From NCBI GenBank assembly GCA_039654915.1, contig CM077599.1, positions 74,554,001 to 74,618,000 on the forward strand: a DNA stretch of 64,000 bases, in the 5' to 3' direction. The translations under genes and the position numbers were made by a program. Of the stretch, positions 23,073-34,989 are shown in pieces. The notes beneath the pieces were generated by a model. The model saw only the letters and a program-made list of their open reading frames with translations. It had not been told where the DNA came from and ran no database searches. This DNA comes from Aquilaria yunnanensis. Taxonomy: Eukaryota > Streptophyta > Magnoliopsida > Malvales > Thymelaeaceae. The first letter of the stretch is position 1, and every line of letters starts with the position of its first letter.

Positions 23073-26000
23073 AAAAAAACAATGGCCTCCAAAAATTCCT
23101 TTTCTTTTCTCCTCTCAAACACGCCCTTCTCAGGCAACAACTTGCCTTCTCTCTTGCTGACTCCATCCTTGAACCTTGGACATCTTATCAACATCAAGCT
23201 AACTCATGACAATTACCTCCTCTAGAAGGCCCAATTTTTGCCCTACTTGCGTGGACAGCGTTTGATGGGTTTTGTCGACGGTACACTTGCAACACCACCA
23301 CCAACCATCCCAACTCCGGCCTCCAGTAATGATGATCACAATCCCGAATCGGAACAAAGTGCTGTCCGTACCAGAGTTGGTACCAACAAGACCAAATGAT
23401 CTTGAGTGCCATAATCTCGTCACTTTCTAAATAGATTCTTGCCTATGTCATTAATATGACAACATCATATGAGGTATGGACTGCCCTAGAAAAAATTGTT
23501 TGCCTCGCAATCTCATGCACGTATTATGCAGATACGCTACCAGTTATCTACCATCAAGAAGAAAGATCTCAATGTCGTTGACTACTTTCAACGTATCAAG
23601 GGCCTTGCCAATTCCTTGGCTGCTATCGGACAACCTCTCAAGGAATATGAGATTGTGTCATATATCCTTGTAGGCCTCAACTCGGAGTATGATCCACTTG
23701 TTATGTCAATCACGACACAGATTGATCCCATGCCCCTGAATGACCTTTTTAGGCATTTACTGAGTTATGAGCTACGCCTTGAACAACACCATGCAATAGT
23801 CCAGCCGCCAGTCGAACTATCCTCGACCAATGTAGCAACCAGGAACCATTTCAACCGTGGAGGTAGAGCCCCAAATTATCGTGGGTGGGGCCGTGGCCGT
23901 GGACAATCTAGTCCTTCACTTCAAAAACCAGGAGGAAATAGAAATTTCCCAGTAGTCATATGCCAAGTATGCAAGAAGCCGGGGCACTTAGCACTCTAGT
24001 GTCATCATCACTTTGATCATTCTTATCAAGTGGAACAAAACCACTTTGCTGGACTGGTAGATACATCTTCGTACCAAGTTGACCTAAATTGGTACACAGA
24101 TTCAGGACCCAATGACCATATCACCTCAAGTCTTAACAATCTCTTTGTGAGTGAACGCTACAATGGGTCTGATCAAGTTCAAGTCAGTAATGAGGCAAGT
24201 TTGTCCATTCATAATATTGGCTCATCCAATATCTCTACTACTCCTTTTTTCTTACAATTAAAGAATGTCCTCCATGTACCCAGTATCACAAAAAATCTTG
24301 TTTTAGTTAGCAAGTTCACTCGTGATAATCCTGTGTTCCTTGAATTTCATCTTGATTATTTTGTTGTTAAGGATCGAGTCTCGAAGAAAAAGTTCCTCCA
24401 AGGAACGTGTAAGAATGGACTCTACTAGTTTCCTTCACATGTTCATGGTGTTTCTCATTCGGCTAGTGCTCTTACCAATGAACGAGTTAGCTTTCAGGAT
24501 TGGCATTCCAAGCTCGGTCACCCATCTCAGCAAGTGGTTCGGCAAGTCCTTAATTGACATCATCTACCTTATGTCATGAATAAAGAGTTGAGGGTGTGTC
24601 ATGCCTGTCAACGAGCAAAGAGTCATCAGTTGCCATTCTCTTGCTCAAACTTTACTTCAAAAAGCCCCCTTAGGATGAATCCTCTACGGCTGGCGAGTCT
24701 TCACAGTCTACCTCTGAGTCATCATTGCCTATTCCTTCTCTTCATCCAATGCGCATGCGATTACAAAGTAATATTAGCAAACCCAAGCAGTTTACAGATG
24801 GAACCATTCGATATCCTATATCTTGAGCCTTGCTGGCCACTCTTTCATCAAGAAGTGAGATTTAACCAAGAAACTTTGCTGCTGCCAAGGATGATCCATC
24901 CTGGTGTCATGTCATGAACTCTGAGTTCATTGCACTCTTGCAAAACAAGACATGGTCCATTGTTCCACCTTCCCACAACATAAACATTATTGATTACAAG
25001 TAGGTTTTCAAACTAAAAAAGAAGGCTGATTGGAGCATTGACCGACATAAGGCTCTTCTTGTTGCGAAGGGGTTTAAACAACAATATGGGATAGATTATC
25101 ATGACACTTACAGTCCCATGGTGAAGCCAATTACAATTCGGCTCATTCTTTCTCTTGCAATTTCTAGAGGATGGAGCATTCAGCAGTTAGACGTGCAAAA
25201 TACCTTTTTGCATGGATTTCTAAAAGAAGAGGTATATATGTCACAACCACCCAGGTATGAACATCCCCAATATCTAGGACATGTATACAAGCTTCACAAG
25301 GCCATCTAAGGTCTCAAGCAGGCACCCTGTGCTTGGTACTCTCGCTTAAGCACCAGGCTGTTGGAATTGGGCTTTACGGCGTCACAGGCCAATACTTCAC
25401 TATTCATTTACAATAGGGGTGGAATTTTTTTTGTATATACTCATCTATGTTGATGAAATTTTAGTCATAAGCTCTTTCTTGCATGCGACAGAAAGACTCC
25501 TCAAGGCGTTGCAAGCTAAATTTCCAATTAAGGACCTAGGCTCCCTCAGTTTCTTCCTTGGCATTGAAATAGTGACTTCTTCCTATGGTATTCTTCTATT
25601 TCAGCAGAAATATATTATGGAGCTCTTACAACGGACCAATATGACTGCTACAAAACCCATTGCAACACATATGTCTGTGATAGAAAATTGTCTAAGGAAG
25701 CTGGCGATCCCATGCCTGATCCAACATTGTATCGAAGCACTATTGGAGCATTACAGTATGTCACCCTTACTAGGCCTAATATTTTTTTTGCAGTCAATAA
25801 AGTTTGTCAGTATATGCAAGCTCATACAATGCTTCATTAGTCTGCTGTTAAGTGGATACTTCGATACTTGAAGCATACGGTCTCTTTTGGTCTCAATATT
25901 TGACGGTCTTTTTCATAAGTACTGAGTGCATTTTTTGATGCTGACTAGGCTGGGTGCCCTGATGACCGTAGCTCAACTAGTGGGTTTGCTATTTTTCTAG

Positions 26001-26386
26001 GAAAAAATCTTGTTTCTTGGAGTTCATGTAAGCAACATACAGTTTCAAGGTCCAGTACTGAAGCCGAATATCGAGCACTAGCCAACGCCATTGTAGAGCT
26101 CATCTGGATTTAGACTTTAGTTTCAGAACTTGAAGTTTATCTCTCACAACCTCCCGTCCTATTGTGTGATAATATAGGAGCTACTTATCTATCTACTAAC
26201 CCTATAGTTTATGCTCGAACAAAACATATTGAAGTTGATTTTTACTTTGTTCGTGAGAAGGTTGCTCGAAAGGATCTTGTGGTTCGGTTCATCTCTACTC
26301 AAGATCAAGTTGCGGATATTCTTACCAAGCCTTTGTCTTTTCGACTTCACCAGCATTTTTGGGGCATTCTCAACATTGGCTCATGA
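23073..26386 (+). pseudogene. Copia gag-pol pseudogene lacking the integrase core
   Basis: Domains in order: gag (about 23076-23990, UBN2-type, LNVVDYFQRIKGLANSLAA) with a CCHC knuckle CQVCKKPGHLAL; aspartic protease with TDSGPNDHIT (about 24093-24122); the integrase zinc-finger region (WHSKLGHP, then VCHACQRAKSHQ at 24594-24630); reverse transcriptase (25060-25870, [20 protein letters not shown] and YVDE in place of YVDD); and RNase H (25940-26386, [11 protein letters not shown], ending QVADILTKP). The integrase catalytic DDE core expected between about 24640 and 24660 is absent, so the element could not integrate on its own. Many stops and frameshifts interrupt the frame. The longest intact piece is gag, 167 codons. 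Confidence 0.9.
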
Positions 26387-26406
26387 CAGTTGAGATTGCA
26401 GGGGCG

Positions 26407-26550
26407 TGTTAGCGATAATAGTTAAGTTAGTCTAGAAGTCATCTTTATCTTATCTTCTCATGTATTTGTATCCTACTGTAAACCAACTACTAATATATAA
26501 ATACACGTAAAGCGTAGTTTGTTTGATGCGCTGCAATTCTAAGTCTTTCA
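26407..26550 (+). repeat. Copia 3' LTR
   Basis: Starts TGTTAGCG and ends AAGTCTTTCA, with nine base differences from the 5' copy. The TAGGC target duplication follows at 26551. Confidence 0.92.
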
Positions 26551-27200
26551 TAGGCATCCCCCCGGTCAATATGTTTTTCCCATTTTCTTTTCAAATAATT
26601 ATATATATCACGTTCAGTTGCTTAAGATTATTAACTCCATCAGATTCATGAGACAAAACAGAAATTATCTTACTTGGACAAACACCTAAGTCATCTAGAA
26701 CATCTATAAGATCCCTCTGACCTTTTGTGGACCACTTATGTGATCGAAGAAACTGTGTACTTTTTGGAGTTGCCAATTCATGATTGTGCTCCACAATGAA
26801 TCGTGTAACAAGCCATCGGTCTTGTCTCCTTGCTACTCTAATCGATGTTTTACAACTTTCTCTAATTTGATCTGGTGCTCCATAAACATGGTCTTTCTTA
26901 AGATACTTGTTTGCACGAATGCTCTCTTTTGAACAAACAAATTCTCGATCAATAATCTTTTTGTTGGACTTCAATATCATGGCCTTAAATTTTATGATAC
27001 TAAAACCAACCCATCTAGCATATTTATTGTAGTGATCTCGAGCATCATCTATTGATTCAAATTCCATACGAATAAAAGGATCTGATATCTCCATTGCTGC
27101 CTTCTCTTCCTTGGGAAATTATTCATGTGTATCATCATTTTCTTCAATTATACAATCTTCTACTTGGAAGTCACCTTCAAATGTCATTTATGAGAAGTCC

Positions 27201-27840
27201 ATCCTACAAACGTAGTCAATCAAATTATTAATACTAAATGGCATCAAAACAACAAATTAATTAATTTGCACATGCTTCCAAAAAACAATCGAAAATACCT
27301 TACACCATGAAAAGTTTGAGAAAAAGCAAAATAAGAATAAGCACCATGGGTTGACAATCAAGTAAAAACTTAACAAGTTTGATTTCTAATTCCGTGTTTT
27401 TCTTGGTACCTTGCATTTCATGATACCAAGTCAAAAAATTAATCTCAATCAAAACCAACACACAGCTACTCCACAAAGCTTTTTGTGTTGATCAAGGGTG
27501 CAAGAGACGATCACTGCTGCCTCTGTTCACAATCACTGCTACCTCTGCTCACAATCACTGCCTCCCTAGACTTGAGAGAAAACTGATGCGGGATCCTATG
27601 AGGAAAAGATATAATTATACAGCACAAATCAATGAAAGAAGGACAAAAATAAAAACAGATTGGGCAGAATTATTTCATCCTTCCTTTGCCGATTCCCCAT
27701 TTCTATTTTGTTTTATGTACAAAGATTTTGTGTCTTACAATTGCAATTCTATTGCAAAATCTGATAAAAATTAGTGAAGAATACCGGAGGCAGAAGCATG
27801 GCAGACTTAGTAGTTCGATAATCACGGCTGCTAACTGAGA
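27201..27840. other. MULE interior upstream of the transposase
   Basis: This holds the 5' region of the minus-strand transposase gene. A short tandem repeat based on TCACAATCACTGCTACCTC lies at about 27510-27565. No separate gene is supported; the open frame at 27586-27774 shows no domain. Confidence 0.4.
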
Positions 27841-28134
27841 ATTTAAGCCACTGGACAGGAGACGATGATGGGTAAAAGATGATGGCTGTAGTCTCTGTTT
27901 TTGTTCAACCACTGTCTAAGAAATAACTTTGTTTCTTTTAGGGTGCTAGCTAGTGCGATGGTTCTAAATTGAAGCAATTGCTTCGTCCAAGTCGTCAACT
28001 CAAGTTAATGTTAATACTGACAGGGGAAGAAAATGTTTAAGGTTAAAACTAAAGCTAGTATTAATAAAAGTTACCAATATAAACTGTTGGTGGAGAGAAA
28101 AAAATTGCACCGGCGGTGCATAGAATATTAACCC
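27840..28134 (-). repeat. MULE right terminal inverted repeat
   Basis: Inverse match of 16172-about 16465; ends GGTGCATAGAATATTAACCC. The target duplication AATTTAAAT follows at 28135-28143. Confidence 0.85.
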
Positions 28135-28143
28135 AATTTAAAT

Positions 28144-29501
28144 TGCCGTAAAACTGCATTAATTCTGCAATAATTCCTTTTTACTCATATGATTCTGCAT
28201 TGATATTTCATATGATTGTTTCCAATGATTTTTAGTGGCAAATTTGTTTTTACTACGATTTCCTTACGGTTTTACCATAGGAAGAGCCCTTGATTCTTGT
28301 AGTGGTTGTATACCATGATGAACAAGCTCAGTTCGATTTAATGGAATGAGGAAAGGAGGACAAATAGATGGAATAGCAACCCACACCTAAGTGGAAGATT
28401 TTATATCTTGGCTTCTTCTGGGTATGGCATCTAAAATAAGTATTAGAGGTAGGAGTAAATTATCTTTTCTAATGCTAAAAACTATATATCATTAAACAAT
28501 TTTTGTAACCTCTGATACTAAAAATTGATTATGTTCACGAACAAAGCCAATTAGCAACATTTTAAATTCGACGAGTGTTCTAAGAGAACTGAATTATGGG
28601 AAATTCAACCATTCTAATAGTACCAAAGTCTCCGTTAATTGGTGTATACTATTTATTTATTGGTGCGTCAGCTGTAAAGTTTGAATGGCCGTGGTTAATA
28701 TTTATAGGTTCAAACTTCAAATGAATTAATTTATTTTCTGCAAATATTTATTTTTTATTTAAATTTATTCATGTTATTAATTACTAGAAAAATCTTTAAA
28801 CAATTATATTTAGAAAATATAAGTTTTCAATTATGATTTGTGTATAAATGTTTTGCATGCCTATATTAAAATGCTAAAAACTAATAATCATATATTAATT
28901 TGTGTAAATAGCGAATGCTAAAAAAATATCTTGACTTAGGTTCAAAAAAATATCATAGAAAAAATTTCTGCAGATTTGATCCAAGCCTCAAATTTCGTTA
29001 CGACCATTGAACAAACTGGAACGCAGCAGATGATTGAATTAATTCAAGATTCAAGATATGGCTGTGCAAAAATAGACCATATAGTTCTACTTGCCAGAAG
29101 TTCACTTTCAAACACATTTTTATTTTAAGATGTACCAAATTTATTGCCTATTTTCCTAATTAGAAAATCCAAATTAGTATTTTAAATATTATGTTATTAA
29201 TTCAATATACTGAAAAGGTTATATCACAAAAGATATAGAGCTATTAAATAATGGTAAGATCGATAAAATGCTCAATTTTAGCAGCTCAATACTGCATTTA
29301 TTGTGACTTTCTTAAAAACATTAATTTTTTCTTTCTGGCACAATGTCAATGACAATTTTATATACAGAGACGGCAATAAGATTTCGAGTGGGCAGAATAA
29401 CTTACAAAACAAGGTACCTTCAAGGAATGAGAAAGCCAGAGTCCATACCGACTTGGAAAGGCGACAACTGATTTGGTTTTGAAAGTTAGTGCCGAGTTTC
29501 G
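28144..29501. other. Intergenic, AT-rich
   Basis: No gene is supported. A CACTA-like terminus in inverse orientation (GATTCTTGTAGTG, ending 28304) occurs, but its partner was not found. Bases 29357-29500 are richer in GC and directly precede the hAT insertion. Confidence 0.4.
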
Positions 29502-30703
29502 GTTTGGTCTAGGGGTGGCAAAATTTGATCTGACCTGATAACCTGATCCAACCCACCTGAATCCAAGACCGACCTGACCCGAGTTAACTAAAAAAGTCAA
29601 TGACCCGAATCTAATTGTACCTGATCTGACCTGAACCTGAACCCTATTGAAGCGAGACCCGAGGAGACCCGAACCCGAATTGAACTGAACCCGAAATGAC
29701 CCGATAAATAGACCCGACAAAACCCAATTTTAACCCAAATCAACATAAATATATGGTTGATAAAGATGTAAAAAATTATGTTTTTATATATTGCTTATTT
29801 ATCTAAATTACATATTAATTATGACCATACCATTTAAAAAACTTTAAAATACTGTAAAAATATTTTTTATGTAGGGGTTTTTAGAAAATAAATTAACAAA
29901 ATAATATGCTTTATATAGGGATCTTCTATAATTTAATAATTTAGGGATTTACGTAGAGGTTCTTTTAAAGCATGTAACCAACACACTGGGCCTCATATGG
30001 CAGTTAATTTAGACTTTGACTAGTCTAAATTAAGTAGTAGTATATCCATTTAGGAAAAAGTTCTAAGCTTCTTTTTCCTCTTCACAAAATAAAATAACCA
30101 AATCTTATCCCTAAAAAACAGCTGAATCTAAATTTTACGATCTAGTAAATACTAGCTTATGAGTAAGTAAAAACTAAGCATAAATTAAATCTTTGACATG
30201 GCTACAGAACGATGACACACATCTTAATCATCACACATAGAATGTAAACACAAATTAAAATTATCATATTCTAACATACCACTTCCCAAGACAAAACACA
30301 TGAGTAAACCAGTACTTGGACAGAAGAATCTGTATCAGATAAACATAAAAAACCAAAACATCAAAAGGAATCCAAACATCCCATGTATCATCTAACTTGC
30401 TCTAGATACAAGCTCTTATGGCAGCAACATGAGAAGACCTTCTGTTTTTCCTAGCAGAGCGTCAAGTCAACTGACCACACCCTCCATAACCCTGTCAATG
30501 TACAAGCAAAACTTCAACTTCAACAAATCCAATGGTATGGATGAGCATACTAGCAATAGTTAAAGAGCATTCTCAATAATTTCATAATCAAGAATACATA
30601 GAAAAATAAAATATAGAATTATTTATCCATAGTTATCAACTGAAACAATCTAAAAAGCACTAAAAACTTCACTACTATATAGTAACTACACTCAATTTTA
30701 CCT

Positions 30704-32835
30704 CTACATCAAATTAGAAGATGCAGCAGAATTGGTCAATGAATCTAATTCCACTTTTATGCCATTCAAATGTTTCAATTTATACTCTTTAGCTGAGTTG
30801 GTTGAGAAAGAAGAAGAAATTAGTAACAACTATGATATATTGAAAATTAAAGAAAAACCATAAAAGAGAAACCATACCTTCATAACCATAAAACCAGTTA
30901 TGAGATGTTAGTAAAACTTACACATTATCAGGGACAAGACGATTTCTATATTTATTAAGAATCTTACTACCCATACTAAAAGTTGATTCTGAAGCAACAG
31001 TTGTAATAGAAATACTCAATATGTCCCTTGCCATTTGTGCAATGATTGGATACCGTGCTTCATTTTCTTTCCAATAAGCAAGGACGTCTAACTTCAACTC
31101 AATTGGCTTTCTAGGCTCATCCAAGTAAAGATCAAGTTGTGACTTCAAGTTGAAACTTCCCATTGAATTTTGGGCAAAATCCTAAATCCACATCAATATA
31201 TCTATCAATTTTGAGAGTAATGTACAACATATAAAAATATATGCAAACATAATATCAGGAAAATAGTCTACTTACAAGAAGATCTGAATTTACTTCTCGA
31301 CAAGATTGTTCACCACCAGTTCCAACTTCACATGAGTGAAGTAAACCACCACCACAAGCCTCATACTCTTTGAAAATGAAATATAGTTCATCTCGAACAT
31401 CCAACCATTTAGAAGCATGAGTTGTACCCAATTTCTCATAATAATACTTGAGAAAAGCTAACTTATAACGAGGATCAAGCACGACTGTAAATGAGAGAAC
31501 TACTGAAAAATCTTCCCAGTACTTCTAAAACTTTTCATTCATTTGTTGTGCCATTTCTTTTATCTGTAAGTCCAAATTATTCATCGCCTCCAATGTAAAC
31601 TTTTGCATTCTCCACACATTTTCAAAGTACAAATTGGCAGTGAGATACTCAGAACTAGAAAAGATAGTGGTCATTTCATAAAAAGGCTGCAAAATTGCTG
31701 TAATTTTTACAATTTTGTCCCACTCAACATCACTAGGGCAATGTTCATAACATGTGTCAATAATTTGCAGGTGAGAAAATATTGAACGATAAACAAGTAC
31801 CCTTTCAAGTATCAAATAAGTAGAATTCCACCGGGTAGGTACATTTAGCCATAATGATTTAGAAATTTTTACCCTTACTACTTGAGCACACTCAAAAAAC
31901 CTAATCCTTCTTGCTTCTAATTTACGAACATATAAAACACTTTCTCTGATTTTTTTCAGATGCCCAGAAACTACTTTCAACCCATCTTGAACAATGAGAT
32001 TCAAAATATATGCACTGCAATGAATATAAAAATATTTTCCTCTACAAATCAAACTCTTGAGTTGGCCACATAACAAAGTCTGCATACTGGTCATGTTGCT
32101 AGCATTGTCTAATGTGATCGAAAAAATTTTGTTCTCAATCCTCCAATTTTTCAATAGACCAAATATTTTCTCATATAATATATTAGCATTATGTGGTGGC
32201 TGAAGATGCTGAAAAGTCAAGACTTTACTCTTCAACTTCCAACCAATATCTACATAATTTGCAGTGACACAAAGATACCCTTCATCAATTAGTGATGTCC
32301 ATATATCACTAGTTAAGCAAATCCTTCCAAGAAGATTTCCCAAAGAATATCTAAGTTGTTCTGCCAATTTCTTATGGAACTTAGCAATGTCATTCTTATA
32401 AGTGTTTCGACATACATGCTTCACATCAGGATTCAAATATGAATTGTAACCACGTACCTCTTCATACTCAACATATGAATATAGCAACCCATGCTTGATT
32501 ATGATTCTACACTGCCATTCCCTACAAGTAGCTTCATCTAACTTTCGATGTGATGACTCTTCATTGCTACCACTACTATTTAAGGAACTCTGATACTTTT
32601 CACATTTTACCAAATGATGTAAAAGGTTCTTTGTTCCTATTGTGGAATCCACCTTGTACTCCTTTACTTTACAATGTTTTCATTTAGCCCTTTTCACCTT
32701 ATCTGGATACAACTCATCATCAATGAATTCAAACTCATTCCAAACTGTTGACCAAGGCTTGTTTTTCCCTCTTTTAGAACCACTTCCAATTCTAGCCTTT
32801 TGATTGTTGCCATCATCTCCATTTATACTAGACAT
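30704..32835 (-). pseudogene. hAT transposase (BED zinc finger, RNase H-like core, hAT dimerisation), near-intact
   Basis: Transposase of the Ac/RICESLEEPER branch. The ATG at 32835 opens a frame that runs to 31276 except for two stops. A BED-type finger follows the acidic leader (GKNKPWSTVWNEFEFID, then KRAK-stop-KHCK, where TGA at 32680-32682 replaces the first finger Cys codon). The core includes LTSDIWTSL, FSITLDNASNM, NVPTRWNSTYLIL. A second stop (TAG, 31525-31527) precedes the MLDPRYKLAFLKYYYEKLG segment (31482 on). An intron (donor at 31275, acceptor at 31182) leads to the C-terminal hAT dimerisation exon 30922-31181, with ASESTFSMGSKILNKYRNRL. A small last exon may end at the TAG at 30704-30706, though its splice site is unclear. 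Two nonsense codons are the only clear damage, so it decayed fairly recently. Confidence 0.85.
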
Positions 32836-34980
32836 GTCCACTGTTGACTCCACTGCTATAAAATAAAATTAAAATAAATAAGAAGGATGAGATACTTTAG
32901 TGAGAAAACATGAAAACCCAAAATTAGACACCAATAAGCATAAAATGCCAATTTACACTGCCATAGTACATAATCTGGTAAGGGCATGAATAATCTAAAT
33001 ATGCTATATGAATTTTTAACTATGAAATCAACATAAAAACTGCATTTAAAAAATGATGAAAAGAATAGTGAATTTCGTGAACATGTTTGGAACATTAGCA
33101 AAAGAAGAATACTGCAGTATATCTCAATTTCCAACAGCACCAAGCTTCACACCAATATATCACATAGGCAATGCCAAAGATGCACATGATATTCTATATT
33201 GATCAAGACGCAAGCATACAAGGAAAAGAATCATCAACGTTAAAAGTAAGCATTGCAACTTGACACCTAGAACAATAATTAGTGACAACATTTTTTCCTT
33301 TTTAACAATATGTCCTTGGGCACACCAGTTTCATTGCTTTGAAAATATTTTAATGCTACTTTTGAGCTAAGATATCTCCTACATTCATTCACGCATTTTT
33401 TTCCACATCTGACAAGTATTCAAATGATAATATCACGTCATTTTCTCTAATTGAAAAAACTATTTTTCAACCACCTATAAGAAAAGATATTTCAATCTAA
33501 ACTGACCCTATTTTTTTATCTTGTTAAGACAAAGGATTTGAAGAACAAATGACAATTCTCTTTGGTTACAAATTGAAAAATCAAGTACAATTGCCAAAAG
33601 ATAAGAGATCTTGGAATTTTTAGCTAACTGTTGCTTCTTCAAACATGGTTAATTACCAGAAACTGGAAAAATTCGGGGAAGTAAACTAGAATAAGTGTTG
33701 GTACTGTAACTCAAATCAGTAAGACATGGAGAAGCTTCCAAGCTCTCGGAGACATTGCTTTTGCCTACTTGTACTCCATTATCCTTATAGAAATTCAGGT
33801 AATTCAACAATAGATCAAACAGATTCAAATGTTAAAACAACATTTTTGTTTTCCCAGTTAGAACTTGATGAATGGACATATATTAAACACATGAAAATAC
33901 TAACACAGACATCAGAGCTTCCAAAAGCTTAATCCAAATGCAAGAATGGCTAAGATCAAATAAAAGAAGATTAGTCAAAGAAAGAATACCAGAGACAAAG
34001 CAAGTGCAGGACTAAAGGCACGGTGGCAGCGGCAGACGAACACAGGCCTAGGGCTCGAATGAAGTTCCTGCGGGAAGAGAAAGGCGAATAGAGAAATAAA
34101 GAGCAACCATGAGCGAGCGGTAAGCCAAACATAAAAGAAATAACTAAATCTACTTACCAAAAATTGAGAATGGTGGATGGTAACTGCAGAACAATGAAAA
34201 AGCCCCAAATTCGAAGCGAGCAGCAACGCAATCGGCGAGAGGGAACCCAGCGGGATGACCGATCGGCAAGACAATGAGAGTCGAAAATGAGTAGGTTGTA
34301 AGGTCCTTACCGAGGTCCGACGAGAAGACGATAGCCGCCGTCGTCAAGCACCGCTCTTCTCATCGGCGAGAGGGAAACCGAGGGGGACTACCGAAGGTGA
34401 AACTATGAGAGCCGAGAAGGAATAGGCTGTTGGGTCCTTACGGAGGTCCGCCGAGGAGACGACAGCTGCAGTCGAGTCGTCAAGCGCCGCCGTCGAGTCG
34501 TCATGTGCCGCTGTCGAGTCGTCAAGCACCGTAGTACTCTGTTTCTGTTTTTGCTGAAAGTTGAAATGCGAAAGCCGAACAAAAACAATTAATTTGTTTA
34601 GGTTTCCAATTTTCAATTTTAAATTTTTATAATTTTATCTGGCGCACAAATTTTATTTTATTTTTTTTGTTATCTTTTTTATTGTTACTTTTCATTTGCC
34701 GCAACAATACAAACAATTTAAACAAATTTGCACTTTTTATTTGGCGCACAAATTGAAATTGGCGGATTGGTTTTTGGTTTTGGACAAATTGAGTAAGTAA
34801 ATTAATATTAATTTATTGTATTAAATCAAAGTATTTGTAGTTTAATTTATTAATATGATTCTCTTCTTTATTTGAAATTTAATTCAATTAAATTAGAGCA
34901 TTTACAATTTGATTTCTTTTATTTGTCTTCATTATATTCTAATTACCAACAAATGTAATATTTTCTTTCTAATTATTTGC
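32836..34980. other. 5' region of the hAT transposase
   Basis: Upstream of the minus-strand transposase. At 34020-34560 the sequence is GC-richer, with tandem CGAGTCGTCAAGC-type units around 34470-34545. It may be the leader exon or promoter; no protein family was recognised in the short frames. Confidence 0.35.
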
Positions 34981-34989
34981 CTACAATTT

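Larger units (their letters stand above)
22890..26550 (+). mobile_element. Ty1/copia element with 144-bp LTRs
   Basis: Both LTRs are 144 bp (22890-23033 and 26407-26550) and differ at 9 positions by my count, so the insertion is not very recent. The target duplication TAGGC is perfect (22885-22889 and 26551-26555). A primer-binding site TGGTATCATAGCC (23034 on) is close to the initiator-Met tRNA type TGGTATCAGAGCC, and a purine-rich tract (GCAGGGGCG) precedes the 3' LTR. The first LTR base pair TG is mutated to TA. It lies inside the FAR1-type transposase, opposite in orientation. Confidence 0.93.
20834..27200 (-). pseudogene. FAR1/FRS-type MULE transposase, interrupted by a copia element
   Basis: The protein family joins an N-terminal FAR1 DNA-binding domain, a MULE transposase (DDE) domain and a SWIM zinc finger; plant FHY3/FAR1 light regulators descend from such transposases. 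Read on the minus strand: an acidic leader (27200-27095, two stops), the FAR1 domain (27094-26750, with REFVCSKES and IVEHNHELATP), then a linker ending WEKHIDRGDA. The copia element 22890-26550 splits the gene here. Beyond it come MLDYLKNCQ, the MULE core (22880-22275, DPTYLKNKYKVPFVP and MWHIEKKIP), NSRPVFKTLYLMEPKASQVY (22091 on), a frameshifted SWIM finger with ASCQASCSC-type sequence, and an open C-terminal region (21654-21325). Small 3' exons follow at 21135-21204, about 20970-21055 and 20870-20834 (ending MAASNQARA, then stop). At least five stops and one frameshift disable it. Confidence 0.85.
16172..28134. mobile_element. 12-kb MULE with FAR1-type transposase, captured acid phosphatase exons and nested retroelements
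   Basis: The ends are long inverted repeats: 16172-about 16465 matches the reverse complement of about 27840-28134, both beginning G(A/G)GTTAATATTCTATGCACC. The target duplication is 9 bp, AATTTAAAC (16163-16171) against AATTTAAAT (28135-28143), one mismatch. Long TIRs and a 9-bp duplication are diagnostic of Mutator-like elements. Inside are a minus-strand FAR1/FRS-type transposase (20834-27200), two exons of a purple acid phosphatase (16653-17146), a gypsy-type solo LTR (17675-20213) and a copia element (22890-26550). Without the two retroelements the MULE would be about 5.8 kb. The transposase is broken, so the element is not autonomous now. Confidence 0.88.

Noticed and set aside
20834..27200. 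A domesticated, working FHY3/FAR1 regulator
   Set aside because: It lies between MULE terminal inverted repeats and has several stops, a frameshift and a 3.7-kb retrotransposon in the reading frame.
28292..28304. CACTA right terminus (CTTGTAGTG)
   Set aside because: No matching left end or 3-bp duplication was found in the window, so it is only noted in a finding.
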